Assembly (NCBI GenBank): GCA_002101235.1
Contig: LWTL01000118.1
Location: 1 to 64,000 of the forward strand
DNA length: 64,000 nt
Reading direction: 5' to 3'
Origin: Cycloclasticus sp. symbiont of Bathymodiolus heckerae
Lineage (GTDB): Bacteria > Pseudomonadota > Gammaproteobacteria > Methylococcales > Cycloclasticaceae
Positions 10,634 to 20,024 of the stretch are shown here, in pieces (position 1 is the first letter of the stretch; each line of letters starts with the position of its first letter). A program made the translations under genes and the position numbers. The notes under the pieces are model-generated. The model saw only the letters and a list, made by a program, of their open reading frames with translations. It made no database searches and was not told where the DNA came from.

Positions 10634-11569
10634 ATGAGTAATCAAAACGTTATTAAAATTGATTTTCTAAGTAAACGTAAAATCGCGTTTGTTTTTTCTA
10701 TATTACTGTTGATTGTTTCGATTGGCTCTTTGGCAACTAAAGGGCTTAAAAAGGGCATTGATTTTACCGGAGGCACACTAGTTGAATTGAGCTTTTCTGA
10801 GACAGTACAACTTAAAAGCTTAAGAGATTTATTAAATGAGGCGGGGTTTAAGGGTGCAGTTGTTCAACATTTTGGTTCTTCGAAAGAAGTACTCATTCGT
10901 TTATTACCTGATGCCGCATTAAATACGGCAACCTTGAGTAACAAAGTCCAATCGGCTATTAATAAAAACTTTTCACAAAGTGCTGAATTAAGACGTGCAG
11001 AGTTTGTTGGTCCTCAGGTTGGCGAAGAGTTAGCAGAGGATGGTGGTTTAGCATTGCTCTATGCGCTTATTTGTATTCTTATTTATGTCACGATGAGATT
11101 TGAATATCGCTTTGCTTTAGGGTCGGTTGGAGCATTGGCACACGATGTTATTATTACATTGGGGTTCTTTTCGGTATTTCAATTCGAATTTGATTTGACC
11201 GTATTAGCGGCTATTTTGGCGGTGATTGGCTATTCGTTAAATGACACTATCGTTGTGTTTGATCGTGTTCGAGAAAATTTCAGATCAATACGCAAAGGCT
11301 CGCCAACAGACATTGTTAACATTTCATTAAACCAAACGTTAACAAGAACAGTGATGACGTCATTAACGACACTAATGGTATTGATTGCGCTGTTTATTTT
11401 AGGCGGTGAAATTATTCACGACTTTGCACTAGCTTTAATTGTTGGTGTTTTGGTCGGCACGTATTCATCTATTTACGTTGCTAGCCCAATTACGTTAGCT
11501 CTGGGTATTACTAAAACTGATTTGATTATCGTTAAGATTGATCAAGATGAACTCGACAAGATTCCATAA
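10634..11569 (+). CDS. secF: protein translocase subunit SecF
   Basis: Partner of SecD, with 311 residues. After a cytoplasmic N-terminus and first helix comes KKGIDFTGGTLVELSF, the periplasmic signature. Five further helices include AVIGYSLNDTIVVFDRVREN, the SecF counterpart of the SecD D-x-N motif involved in proton coupling. The gene ends the queA-tgt-yajC-secDF unit and is followed by a strong bidirectional terminator shared with suhB. Confidence 0.97.
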   Translation: MSNQNVIKIDFLSKRKIAFVFSILLLIVSIGSLATKGLKKGIDFTGGTLVELSFSETVQLKSLRDLLNEAGFKGAVVQHFGSSKEVLIRLLPDAALNTATLSNKVQSAINKNFSQSAELRRAEFVGPQVGEELAEDGGLALLYALICILIYVTMRFEYRFALGSVGALAHDVIITLGFFSVFQFEFDLTVLAAILAVIGYSLNDTIVVFDRVRENFRSIRKGSPTDIVNISLNQTLTRTVMTSLTTLMVLIALFILGGEIIHDFALALIVGVLVGTYSSIYVASPITLALGITKTDLIIVKIDQDELDKIP

Positions 11570-11581
11570 ATAGTAATCCAA

Positions 11582-11612
11582 TAAAAAACCCGCTATTTAG
11601 CGGGTTTTTTAT
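11582..11612. terminator. bidirectional intrinsic terminator between secF and suhB
   Basis: CCCGCT-ATTT-AGCGGG at 11589-11604 is flanked by A-runs and T-runs on both sides, so it can stop transcription from either convergent gene. Confidence 0.9.
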
Positions 11613-11629
11613 TGGGACTTTTTTACTGT

Positions 11630-12430
11630 TTAGCTATTAATAACCTTATCAACATGAGGTTCTACTTTATTTAATAAGGCCGCATGCATTTTAGGGTTAG
11701 CACAAATAATATTGCCGGTTTTGAAGTAGTCGTGGTTATTAGAGAAATCGGTAACAACACCACCAGCTTCTTGGATAAGTAAAATACCGGCTGCAAAATC
11801 CCAGGGCTTCAAGCCAATTTCAAAAAAACCATCTAGTTTTCCCGCCGCCACATAAGCCAAATCAAGCGATGCTGCGCCTGCACGTCTAACACCAGATGTT
11901 GACGAAAAGATGTCACGGAAAATATCTAAATAGGGCTCGATATTCTTATTGTTTTTGAATGGAAATCCCGTACCTAAGAAAGCGCCTTCAATTTTGCGTT
12001 GACGAGCAACACGAATACGGCGGTTGTTTAGCATAGCGCCTTTACCACGCGTTGCTGTAAATAAATCTTGACGGACAGGATCATAAATAACAGCTTGCTC
12101 GATAACATCACCTTTTTTTAAGGCAATGGAAACAGCGTAATGAGGAAAGCCATGTATGAAATTAGTTGTTCCATCTAGTGGATCAATAATCCAGATGTAT
12201 TCAGCATCTTCATTAAGAGATCCCGATTCTTCGGCTAGAACACCATGATCTGGGTACGCTGTAAGAAGTGTATTGATGATTTCTTCTTCAGCACGCTGGT
12301 CAATTTCTGTGGCGTAATCATTCGGGCTCTTAATCGTTATCTTAAGAGTGTCAACTGAGTCAGCGGAACGTATTATAATATCGCCTGCTTGCCTTGCTGC
12401 TCGAATTGCAATATTCAACATTGGGTGCAT
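11630..12430 (-). CDS. suhB: inositol-1-monophosphatase family protein SuhB
   Basis: A magnesium-dependent inositol monophosphatase-fold protein; in E. coli SuhB also binds RNA polymerase in rRNA antitermination complexes. The track ORF starts at 12652, but its first 74 residues are unlike the family. The ATG at 12430 gives MHPMLNIAIRAARQAGDII, the usual SuhB N-terminus, and 266 residues. Metal-site motifs are EEESG-type (LAEESGS), WIIDPLDGTTNFIHG and PWDFAAGILLIQEAGG. The extension is antisense to trmJ. suhB and trmJ are divergent, sharing a 58-bp gap. Confidence 0.93.
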   Translation of the reverse strand: MHPMLNIAIRAARQAGDIIIRSADSVDTLKITIKSPNDYATEIDQRAEEEIINTLLTAYPDHGVLAEESGSLNEDAEYIWIIDPLDGTTNFIHGFPHYAVSIALKKGDVIEQAVIYDPVRQDLFTATRGKGAMLNNRRIRVARQRKIEGAFLGTGFPFKNNKNIEPYLDIFRDIFSSTSGVRRAGAASLDLAYVAAGKLDGFFEIGLKPWDFAAGILLIQEAGGVVTDFSNNHDYFKTGNIICANPKMHAALLNKVEPHVDKVINS

Positions 12431-12488
12431 GATTTTGCCTAGCTTTTGAGTTGGCGCAAGGATAACAGATACAGCCGGAGTATGTCTT

Positions 12489-13247
12489 TTGAAAGTCGAT
12501 GAAAATAGCGAAATACTGTCAAATATTAGAATAGTGTTAGTTGAAACCTCACATCCTGGGAATATAGGGGCCGCAGCCCGTGCGATGAAAAACATGGGGT
12601 TGTCAAATTTGGCACTCGTTAACCCTAAAATATTCCCCAGCGCTGAAGCCACATCCAGAGCATCAGGAGCTGATAATATTCTTGCTAGTGCAACGGTGTA
12701 TAGCAGTTTAAAAGATGCGCTTGAGCCTTGTGAGCTTGTACTCGGTGCTAGTGCAAGAATAAGGCACCTAGGCTGGTCAGAAGTTGGCCCTAAAAAAGGC
12801 TGTGATCTTATTATTGGTGCTGCGAAAACAGCGCAGGTTGCAGTTGTTTTTGGGAGAGAGAACTCAGGTTTGACGAATGAAGAGTTAGAGTTGTGTCATC
12901 ATCTACTTCATATACCGACAAACCCTGATTTTAGTTCTTTAAATGTTGCTTCTGCGGTTCAGGTACTTAGTTATGAAATTTATTCTGCCGTTATTGGTGA
13001 ACAAATTATTGAATCACCTGAAGTTGAAGACAGGGCTGCAACAAGCCAAGAATTTGAAGGATTTTTTGATCATCTTTTAAAAACGCTTGAAAAAACGGAT
13101 TTCTTAGAACTGTATAAAACAAAACGACTTCAACAACGTATTAGACGAATTTTTTATCGTTCAGAACTTAATAGAACAGAAGTTAATATTTTGCGTGGGA
13201 TTTTAACAGCCGTTAATAACAAGATTGATGGAATAAAAAAGAGATAG
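12489..13247 (+). CDS. trmJ: tRNA (cytidine/uridine-32-2'-O)-methyltransferase TrmJ
   Basis: A SPOUT-class SAM-dependent methyltransferase that modifies position 32 of the tRNA anticodon loop. Its 252 residues contain NIRIVLVETSHPGNIGAAARAMKNMG at the N-terminus and, around residue 115, VVFGRENSGLTNEEL, the knot that binds SAM, followed by IPTNPDFSSLNVASAVQVL. The C-terminal helical extension is normal. The only start that includes the whole N-terminal block is a TTG at 12489. The suhB-trmJ-cysE order is common in gammaproteobacteria. Confidence 0.92.
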   Translation: MKVDENSEILSNIRIVLVETSHPGNIGAAARAMKNMGLSNLALVNPKIFPSAEATSRASGADNILASATVYSSLKDALEPCELVLGASARIRHLGWSEVGPKKGCDLIIGAAKTAQVAVVFGRENSGLTNEELELCHHLLHIPTNPDFSSLNVASAVQVLSYEIYSAVIGEQIIESPEVEDRAATSQEFEGFFDHLLKTLEKTDFLELYKTKRLQQRIRRIFYRSELNRTEVNILRGILTAVNNKIDGIKKR

Positions 13248-13327
13248 CTCGTTACTAAAAAATAATTCATCGTTGCATGAATGCTCACGTTAGAATGACT
13301 TTAAGATTTAAAACATTTAAGAAGACT

Positions 13328-14116
13328 ATGTTTAGCCAATTAAAAGAAGATATTAATATTGTATTTGATCGGGATCCTGCGGCCCGAAGTAAACTTGAAG
13401 TGATAACGACGTACCCAGGTTTTCATGCGATTTTATTGCACCGTTTTAATCATTACCTGTGGCGCTCCAATTTAAAGTTTATCTCACGTTTTTTTGCCTA
13501 TTTTTCACGCTGGTTGACGGGTATAGAAATACATCCCGGCGCTGTTATTGGACGACGATTTTTTATCGATCATGGTATGGGCGTTGTTGTTGGTGAAACG
13601 GCCGTTATTGGTGATGATTGCACTCTTTATCATGGCGTTACATTAGGTGGTACCAGCTGGAAAAAAGGTAAACGTCACCCAACTTTGGGTAATGCTGTGG
13701 TGGTAGGTGCGGGCGCGAAAGTGCTAGGTCCGATCGACATTGGTGATAACGCAAGAATTGGTTCCAATGCCGTCGTCATTCGGACGGTACCCGAAGGTGC
13801 AACAATCATTGGTATACCTGGCCGCATTGTTAATGCTGAATCAAGTTCCCCAAGCCCGGAGCAAGAGGCTATGGCGAAGAAAATTGGTTTCGATGCGTAT
13901 GGGACATCTCAGGAAATGCCTGACCCCGTTGCAGTTGCTATTAATGGCATGTTGGAGCATATCCATAAGATGGATAAAGAAATGGAACGAATGTGCGGTG
14001 AAATAAGATCATTAGGTGGTGGAAAAGACGCTAAACCTGTTGAGGAGATTAGCAGTGAACCCGTTGATGATGGAACGGGGTCGACGTGCTTAGGGAAACA
14101 AGTAGAAACAGAGTAG
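13328..14116 (+). CDS. cysE: serine O-acetyltransferase CysE
   Basis: Acetylates L-serine with acetyl-CoA, the committed step of cysteine synthesis. The start was moved from 13277 to the ATG at 13328 (MFSQLKEDINIVFDRDPAA), the usual N-terminus; the product is 262 residues. A helical N-domain is followed by left-handed beta-helix hexapeptide repeats with the active-site segments DHGMGVVVGETAVIG and YHGVTLGG. A variable tail of about 80 residues follows. The NifS-like gene starts 3 bp downstream, so supply and use of cysteine are coupled. Confidence 0.93.
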   Translation: MFSQLKEDINIVFDRDPAARSKLEVITTYPGFHAILLHRFNHYLWRSNLKFISRFFAYFSRWLTGIEIHPGAVIGRRFFIDHGMGVVVGETAVIGDDCTLYHGVTLGGTSWKKGKRHPTLGNAVVVGAGAKVLGPIDIGDNARIGSNAVVIRTVPEGATIIGIPGRIVNAESSSPSPEQEAMAKKIGFDAYGTSQEMPDPVAVAINGMLEHIHKMDKEMERMCGEIRSLGGGKDAKPVEEISSEPVDDGTGSTCLGKQVETE

Positions 14117-14119
14117 CTC

Positions 14120-15235
14120 TTGATGATTTACTTTGATCACAATGCTACAACGCCCATAGATCCGCAAGTGCTTGAGGCAATGCAACCGTTTCTAACAACA
14201 TTTTATGGCAACCCATCGAGTTTACACAGGCATGGGCGTGCGGTTAAAACGGCTATTGATCAGGCAAGACAGCAGATTGCTGCATTAGTAAAGGTTAGCC
14301 CTGAGCAGGTCATTTTTACAAGTGGCGGTACGGAAGCTAATAATATAGCCATATCGGCGGCTAAAGCCTCTAAAAAAGGGCATGCTTTAATGAGTTCAAC
14401 GGAACATCCTTCTATCGTAGAGCCTATGCAAAGGCTTGCTTTACAGGACATCCATGTAGAGAAAATTGCCGTTAATTCTAATGGTCTAATTGCGGCTGAT
14501 ATATTGGGCTCTAGCATAACTAGTAACACTGGTTTTATCAGCATTATGCAGGCAAATAATGAAACAGGTGTTATTCAAGATATAGCAACCCTAGGCGCTT
14601 TGGCGAAAGAAAGAGGCATTATATTTCATACAGACGCTGTGCAGTCATGTGGAAAACTGGATGTCGATTTCGGTGCGCTTAATGTTAATCTTATGTCCTT
14701 ATCTGGCCATAAAATATACGGGCCAAAAGGCGTAGGGGCATTGGTTTATGATAAAAAAGTGAATCTATCCCCCGTGTTTTATGGGGGAGGGCAGGAAACT
14801 AGATTAAGGCCCGGTACTGAAAATGTCGCTGGGATCATTGGTTTTGGTAAAGCGGCAGAACTAGCGCTTCAATTACAAGAAAGTAGAGCGACACAGTTAT
14901 TAGGTCTAAGAAAAAAATTAGAAGAGGGCATTAGCGGTATAGCCGGGCTTGTTATCGCAGGTTCAGGTGTTGAGCGTTTGCCCAATACTAGCCAAATTCT
15001 TATGGATACTGTTGATGGTGAAATGCTGTTAATGCAACTGGACCAACAAAGTATCGCAGTTTCGAGTGGCTCGGCGTGTTCAAGTAACAGCAAACTACCA
15101 AGCCCAGTTCTTAAAGCAATGGGCTATAAAGATAAGCTTGCGCTTAGCGCCATTAGAGTCAGCTTAGGACAGCAAAGCACGCTAGAAGAAGTTGATGTTT
15201 TTATAGCCGCCCTAAAAGCAACAATCAATCGATAA
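14120..15235 (+). CDS. NifS/IscS-type cysteine desulfurase
   Basis: A PLP enzyme of 371 residues that removes sulfur from cysteine. FDHNATTPIDPQVLEAM opens the protein; FTSGGTEANNIAI, the PLP-lysine segment SLSGHKIYGPKG near residue 200, and the catalytic-cysteine loop SSGSACSSNS near 318 are all present. It is shorter than housekeeping IscS (about 404) and lies next to cysE, not to iscR/iscU/hscA, so it may be a second desulfurase. Its acceptor (iron-sulfur, thiolation or other) cannot be told from the window. It converges with the SDR gene and overlaps it by 11 bp at the 3' ends. Confidence 0.88.
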   Translation: MMIYFDHNATTPIDPQVLEAMQPFLTTFYGNPSSLHRHGRAVKTAIDQARQQIAALVKVSPEQVIFTSGGTEANNIAISAAKASKKGHALMSSTEHPSIVEPMQRLALQDIHVEKIAVNSNGLIAADILGSSITSNTGFISIMQANNETGVIQDIATLGALAKERGIIFHTDAVQSCGKLDVDFGALNVNLMSLSGHKIYGPKGVGALVYDKKVNLSPVFYGGGQETRLRPGTENVAGIIGFGKAAELALQLQESRATQLLGLRKKLEEGISGIAGLVIAGSGVERLPNTSQILMDTVDGEMLLMQLDQQSIAVSSGSACSSNSKLPSPVLKAMGYKDKLALSAIRVSLGQQSTLEEVDVFIAALKATINR

Positions 15236-15974
15236 GCGAAAACACCTGACCAGACTCTTTACTTAATACAACCTGTAAAAGTTCTTTTGCTACCTGCTTA
15301 GCCGACATTAAGGTTGATGTTTCCTCACCTGGATGAGTTTTCTTTCTAATAGCTGAAAGGTAAGGGCCTGGAATAAATACATTACTAACAACACTTGTGG
15401 AATCCAATTCGTCAGCTAAGGTTCTTGAAAAGCTTTCAATAGCAACTTTTGAAACACCATAGGCTCCCCAATAAGCTTTGCTTTGGCGTGCAGATGAATC
15501 AGAAATAAAAGTAATGGAGGCATTTTCTGATCGTTGCAGTAACGGCAAACACGCCTTACTGAGCATAGCAGCTGCATTTAAATTGACCTGTAGAGTTTTA
15601 TGCCAAGATGTGCCTGCTTGGCTTCCAATAGGGCCAATAATCCCTATATCGCATGCCGCATTAATAACCCCATCTAACCTTTTGAATTCATTAAATATAG
15701 AGTTAATTAATTGTTGGTAAATATCATCATCCGTTTGCTCTAAATCAAACGGAATAATAGCCGGCAGAGGGTAACCAGATGTTTCAACTTCGTCATATAA
15801 AGCATTTAATTTTTTATCATTGCGCCCCGTTAATATAGTTGTTGCCCCGTGTTGTGCCAAAGCCAAGCAAATTGCTTTACCTAAACTACCGCTTGCGCCT
15901 GTTATTAAGTAAACATGCCCGTCAAGTTGGTTTGTTTTAATTTTTTGTGATGGTATACGTGACGTCTTAGTCAT
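15225..15974 (-). CDS. YciK-type short-chain dehydrogenase/reductase
   Basis: An SDR of 249 residues with the NAD(P) motif TGASGSLG near residue 26, the NAAC-like structural motif (INAACDIG), and catalytic Ser-Tyr-Lys (TFISDSSA, YGVSK). Its place behind mtaD-ubiG-HAD phosphatase matches the yciK slot in Pseudomonas-type genomes. The substrate is unknown. Its start overlaps the end of rmuC by 8 bp, so it is the last gene of the leftward unit mtaD-ubiG-HAD-rmuC-SDR. Confidence 0.85.
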   Translation of the reverse strand: MTKTSRIPSQKIKTNQLDGHVYLITGASGSLGKAICLALAQHGATTILTGRNDKKLNALYDEVETSGYPLPAIIPFDLEQTDDDIYQQLINSIFNEFKRLDGVINAACDIGIIGPIGSQAGTSWHKTLQVNLNAAAMLSKACLPLLQRSENASITFISDSSARQSKAYWGAYGVSKVAIESFSRTLADELDSTSVVSNVFIPGPYLSAIRKKTHPGEETSTLMSAKQVAKELLQVVLSKESGQVFSLID

Positions 15975-17235
15975 TTTTAGGGCTACTTATAATAGTTTGT
16001 TGGCGGGCGGTTTTTTCAATCGGTTCTAAATCAACTAAGGGTTTGCGTGTCTCGATACCTAAGTCTTTAAATTTACGTGCATTTGGAAAGACTTGTCTCT
16101 CTAGTGACCCAATGGCTTTGTTGTAATGGCTAATGCTTTTATCTAATGAGCCTCCAACTTTGCTCATGTGCTCAACAAAAGTCGCCAAACGTGAGTACAT
16201 TTCTTCACCTAATTTCCTAATAATTTCAGCATTCTCAGTGGTTGCTTGTTGGCGCCAACCAAATGCAATGGCACGTAAGAGGGCCACTAAACTAGTTGGA
16301 GTAGCTAAAATAACGTGTTGGGCGAGAGCATCTTCGAGTAAAGAATGGTCCTGTTCTAACGCGGCACTAAGAAACTGATCACCCGGTATAAATAGCACAA
16401 CAAAGTCTGGCGTGTTTTTGAATTGTGACCAATAAGCCTTTTTAGAAAGCTCCTTGACTCGATCACGAACTTGTTTTGCGTGTCGAACGAGGTGTTCTTT
16501 TCGTTGAGCATCATCTGTTTGTTCAGTTGCTGTTAAATAGGCATCTAACGGTGTTTTCGCATCAACAACAATATCACGCTGATCCGGCATCCGAATGATC
16601 ATATCTGGTCGCATGGCGCCTTCTGTAGTATTTAAGTGCTCTTGCTCGAAGAAATCACAATGCTCAACAAGACCGGCAAGCTCAGCGAGTCGTTTCAAGG
16701 TCAGTTCACCCCATTGTCCGCGTACTTCGGGTCTGCGTAATGCTTGTACAAGGTTACGTGTTTCACTTTGTAATTGGTTTTGAGTTTCAGTCATGTTTTG
16801 TAAAAACTGACTGATTGATCCGTACGTTTGCTGTCTATCTGCTTCGAGCTTTTTAAGTTGCGTATCGGTTTGCTTTAAAATGTCTTTAATCGGCGAAACC
16901 ATGTCGCTAAAAGCTTTTTCTTTTTCGTTAAGCCGCGACTCGGCACTGTTTTGTTGCTTGCTGAAGTTTTCTCTTGCGAGCTTTAAAAACTCTTCATTAT
17001 TTTCTCTTAGAGCTTGAGTTGAAAGCGCAGTAAAGCTATCCCGAAAGTTTTGCATTAATTCATTTTCGTTTGAAGCAGCTTTCTCTTTAAGGTCTTTCTC
17101 AAGGATTAATCGAGTTTCATGGGCTAATAAGTCATTTTTTAATTTGTTATTAGCGCGAAACATAATTAAATACCCGGCTATAAGGCCAACAACTAAGCCT
17201 CCAAAAATTAATAACATGCTATTTGCTTCAATCAT
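15967..17235 (-). CDS. rmuC: DNA recombination protein RmuC
   Basis: RmuC limits inversions at short inverted repeats and has a nuclease-like core. The 422 residues have an N-terminal membrane anchor (MLLIFGGLVVGLIAGYLIMF), a long coiled coil (about 30-150), and the RmuC domain with RPEVRGQWGELTLKRLAELAG, RPDMIIRMPDQRDIVVDAKT and FVVLFIPGDQFLSAAL. Insertion between the HAD gene and the yciK-like gene is a local variation of the usual ubiG-mupP-yciK order. Confidence 0.93.
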   Translation of the reverse strand: MIEANSMLLIFGGLVVGLIAGYLIMFRANNKLKNDLLAHETRLILEKDLKEKAASNENELMQNFRDSFTALSTQALRENNEEFLKLARENFSKQQNSAESRLNEKEKAFSDMVSPIKDILKQTDTQLKKLEADRQQTYGSISQFLQNMTETQNQLQSETRNLVQALRRPEVRGQWGELTLKRLAELAGLVEHCDFFEQEHLNTTEGAMRPDMIIRMPDQRDIVVDAKTPLDAYLTATEQTDDAQRKEHLVRHAKQVRDRVKELSKKAYWSQFKNTPDFVVLFIPGDQFLSAALEQDHSLLEDALAQHVILATPTSLVALLRAIAFGWRQQATTENAEIIRKLGEEMYSRLATFVEHMSKVGGSLDKSISHYNKAIGSLERQVFPNARKFKDLGIETRKPLVDLEPIEKTARQQTIISSPKND

Positions 17236-17250
17236 CGTTCGAATTACTCG

Positions 17251-17934
17251 TTATTGCGTTACGTGCAGAAAGTCTAACAACTCAGCTGCACTACTGATAG
17301 ATATGTCAGCTTGCCAATCATTAATATTATCGCCGTTTGGAATGTAGCCATAACGACAGGCGACAGTTGTTAATCCAGCCAATCTGCCTGCTCGAATATC
17401 ACGCTCTGCATCGCCCATGTATACCGCTTTGTCAGGTGAGATGTTTATTTGCTGGCAAGCGAGATAAATGGACTCAGGATGAGGTTTAGTGTTTTTAACT
17501 TGGTCACCACATACGACGCAAGCCGCACGTGTATTGAGACTCATTTTTTCCAATAAAGGGGTCGTTAGGTATTCCGGTTTGTTCGTTACAATTCCCCAAG
17601 GCATGTGATGCTTTTCAAAGTGGTTTAGTAAGTCGCTCATACCTTCAAATAGAACCGATTTATCAGCAATATGCTGTTGATAGAAGGAAATAAAGTGAGC
17701 CTTTAGCTCCTTTTGTTTTATTGCATTGAGCTCAGAACCAAACCCAAGAACAATAAGGGCATCTGCGCCGTTGGAAACAATAGGGCGTATCTCATCATAG
17801 GTTAAAGATTTTAAACCATTGTGAGCTAAGGTTGCGTTCAGTGCTGCGGCTAAATCAGGTGCGGTATCGACAAGCGTGCCATCGAGATCGAATAAAACGG
17901 CCTCTATTTGCCTGCCTAACATGGTGTGAGACAT
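17251..17934 (-). CDS. HAD phosphatase, MupP/Gph-like
   Basis: A 227-residue HAD-superfamily phosphatase. Motif I is LFDLDGTLVDTAPDL, motif II GIVTNKPEY, motif III lysine in KNTKPHPESI, and motif IV VYMGDAERDIRAGRLAG. By sequence it could be phosphoglycolate phosphatase (Gph) or N-acetylmuramate-6-phosphate phosphatase (MupP). The position between ubiG and the yciK-like SDR is that of mupP in Pseudomonas, so peptidoglycan recycling is the better guess. It starts 18 bp after ubiG. Confidence 0.85.
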   Translation of the reverse strand: MSHTMLGRQIEAVLFDLDGTLVDTAPDLAAALNATLAHNGLKSLTYDEIRPIVSNGADALIVLGFGSELNAIKQKELKAHFISFYQQHIADKSVLFEGMSDLLNHFEKHHMPWGIVTNKPEYLTTPLLEKMSLNTRAACVVCGDQVKNTKPHPESIYLACQQINISPDKAVYMGDAERDIRAGRLAGLTTVACRYGYIPNGDNINDWQADISISSAAELLDFLHVTQ

Positions 17935-17952
17935 TTTGTTTATTAATAACCG

Positions 17953-18675
17953 CTAGTTTTTTTGAAATACGCAGATGTAGTTAACGCTAATATCGTTTGT
18001 CATTGAGAATGATTTGCTAATAGGGTTGTATTCAATGCCACGACTATCAAGTAGTTCAAGACCTGCTTGTCGTGCCCATTGTGATAATTCTGATGGCTTA
18101 ATAAAGGCAGCATAATCGTGCGTGCCTTTAGGTAACATACCTAAAATATATTCTGCGCCAACGATGGAAAGCAAATAAGATTTGGGGTTTCTGTTTAGTG
18201 TGGATAAGAAAACGTAGCCACCAGGTTTTACTAAAGTTACGCATGCTTCAATAATAGAAACGGGATCAGGCACGTGTTCCAGCATTTCCATGCAGGTAAC
18301 ACAGTCAAACGATGCCGGTCTCTCTTTTGCCAACTCTTCTACGCTGATGTGTTTATAACTAACGCTTACGCCGCTATCTAAACTATGTAAATCAGCAACG
18401 TCGAGCAGTTCTTTACCTAAGTCTACACCGGTTACATTAGCGCCTTTTAGCGCCATTGATTCGGACAGTATGCCCCCGCCACAGCCAACATCGAGCACAT
18501 CTTTACCGCTAAGGGAGATGACCTTGTCAATCAAGTTTAGACGTAGTGGGTTGATTTGGTGAAGCGTCTTAAAGTCACCTTCTGGGTCCCACCAATGAGA
18601 AGCCATAGAGCTGAATTTTTCAATCTCGCTTAGATCTACGTTTTTTTGTTCTGTATTTTCTTGTGTTTGAGTCAT
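17953..18675 (-). CDS. ubiG: ubiquinone biosynthesis O-methyltransferase UbiG
   Basis: Carries out both O-methylations in ubiquinone synthesis. The 240 residues show KFSSMASHWWDPEGDFKTLHQINPLRL at the N-terminus, SAM motif I VLDVGCGGGILSESMA near 62, and TCMEMLEHVPDP near 125. It sits 9 bp downstream of mtaD, within the leftward operon. Confidence 0.96.
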   Translation of the reverse strand: MTQTQENTEQKNVDLSEIEKFSSMASHWWDPEGDFKTLHQINPLRLNLIDKVISLSGKDVLDVGCGGGILSESMALKGANVTGVDLGKELLDVADLHSLDSGVSVSYKHISVEELAKERPASFDCVTCMEMLEHVPDPVSIIEACVTLVKPGGYVFLSTLNRNPKSYLLSIVGAEYILGMLPKGTHDYAAFIKPSELSQWARQAGLELLDSRGIEYNPISKSFSMTNDISVNYICVFQKN

Positions 18676-18684
18676 TGGATTATT

Positions 18685-20019
18685 TTACACCGCTTTATGG
18701 TTTTTATGATGAAACGGGCTGATTTTTCCTTGCCATTGCTTTGTTTTTTCAAGTATAGCCTTTTCATCAAGGGTTGTTAGTTTGTGGTTCTTCATTAAGG
18801 CTTTACCTGCCACCCAAACATCACTAATTTGCGAACGATTTGCTGAATAAACTAATGTTGAAATAACGTCGTAGATTGGTTGAGTTTCTAGGCTGTTTAA
18901 ATTGATCGCGAATAGATCAGCTTGTTTGCCGCATTCTATGGAACCGATTTTATCTTGCAAGCCCAATGCTTTTGCGCCATTAATGGTTGCCATGCGTAAG
19001 GCTTGATGTGCCGGTAAAGCATTTGCTTTTTCTGTAACGCCTTTGGCTAGTAAAGCGGCTGTTTTCATTTCGCCCAACATATCAATATCGTTATTACTGG
19101 CAGAGCCATCAGTACCCAAGGCGACGTTAACACCCGCGTTGAGCAACTGATTTACCGGACAAAAACCACTGGCAAGTTTTAAGTTAGACTCTGGGCAATG
19201 AACCACATGGACGTGGTGTTCGGCCAATATTTGTATTTCTTGATCAGTCAGCGCGGTCATATGCACAGTGATCAGGTCAGGGCTTAATAAGTTTAAATTT
19301 TTAAGGCGCATTAATGGGCTAATACCATGCTCAGCAATGGATTCTTCCACTTCGCTGCGTGTTTCATGAGCATGAATATGCATCGATAACCCTAATTCAT
19401 CCATTAAAGGTTGAATAATTTTTAAGGATTCGTCGCACACGGTATACGGTGCATGAGGCGCGAAAGAAAAATTAATTAAGCTATTGTTATTGAAACGATC
19501 ACGGACGGCTAAGCCCTTACTAATGTATTCATTGAGGTTTTGTGCCCAACGCGTTGGAAAATCAATAACAGGAATGCCAATATTTGCTCGAATACCGGCT
19601 TGTTCTGCGACAGCGGCCATTTGATCGATAAAGAAATACATGTCATTGAAGCAGGTTGTCCCGCCTCGAATCATTTCTGCAAGAGCGAGTTCGGACCCAT
19701 CCTTAACAAATTGCTCATCTGCGAGTTCAGATTCGGCCGGCCAAATATGCTCATTGAGCCATTCGTCAAGCGGCAAATCATCAGCGAGACCTTTCAATAG
19801 GCTCATGGCGGCATGGGTGTGCGCGTTAACGAAGCCGGGCAGGAGCGCGTGCTCATTTAATTCAATAGTGTTATCTGCTGAGTATTTATGAGCCTCATGC
19901 TGCGGTAAAATATCAATAATCGTATCCTCTTGGACAATAACACTGTGGTGCTCAAGTACGCTATTGTTAGCATCAACCGTTATAATCCAAGCGGCATTAA
20001 TTTTAAGAGTTGTTTGCAT
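18685..20019 (-). CDS. mtaD: 5'-methylthioadenosine/S-adenosylhomocysteine deaminase MtaD
   Basis: An amidohydrolase of 444 residues that deaminates methylthioadenosine or S-adenosylhomocysteine. Metal ligands appear in GFVNAHTHAAMSLLKG, HIHAHETRSEVEES, TVHMTAL and ALGTDGSASNNDIDML. It is divergent from mtnA with 2-5 bp between the start codons, and both genes serve recycling of the methylthioadenosine left by SAM use. Family members vary in substrate (MTA, SAH, other nucleosides), so the exact preference is inferred from context. Confidence 0.92.
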   Translation of the reverse strand: MQTTLKINAAWIITVDANNSVLEHHSVIVQEDTIIDILPQHEAHKYSADNTIELNEHALLPGFVNAHTHAAMSLLKGLADDLPLDEWLNEHIWPAESELADEQFVKDGSELALAEMIRGGTTCFNDMYFFIDQMAAVAEQAGIRANIGIPVIDFPTRWAQNLNEYISKGLAVRDRFNNNSLINFSFAPHAPYTVCDESLKIIQPLMDELGLSMHIHAHETRSEVEESIAEHGISPLMRLKNLNLLSPDLITVHMTALTDQEIQILAEHHVHVVHCPESNLKLASGFCPVNQLLNAGVNVALGTDGSASNNDIDMLGEMKTAALLAKGVTEKANALPAHQALRMATINGAKALGLQDKIGSIECGKQADLFAINLNSLETQPIYDVISTLVYSANRSQISDVWVAGKALMKNHKLTTLDEKAILEKTKQWQGKISPFHHKNHKAV

Positions 20020-20024
20020 AAGTG

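Noticed and set aside
12431-12652. N-terminal extension of the suhB ORF
   Set aside because: It is antisense to trmJ and unlike the family; the ATG at 12430 gives the standard protein.
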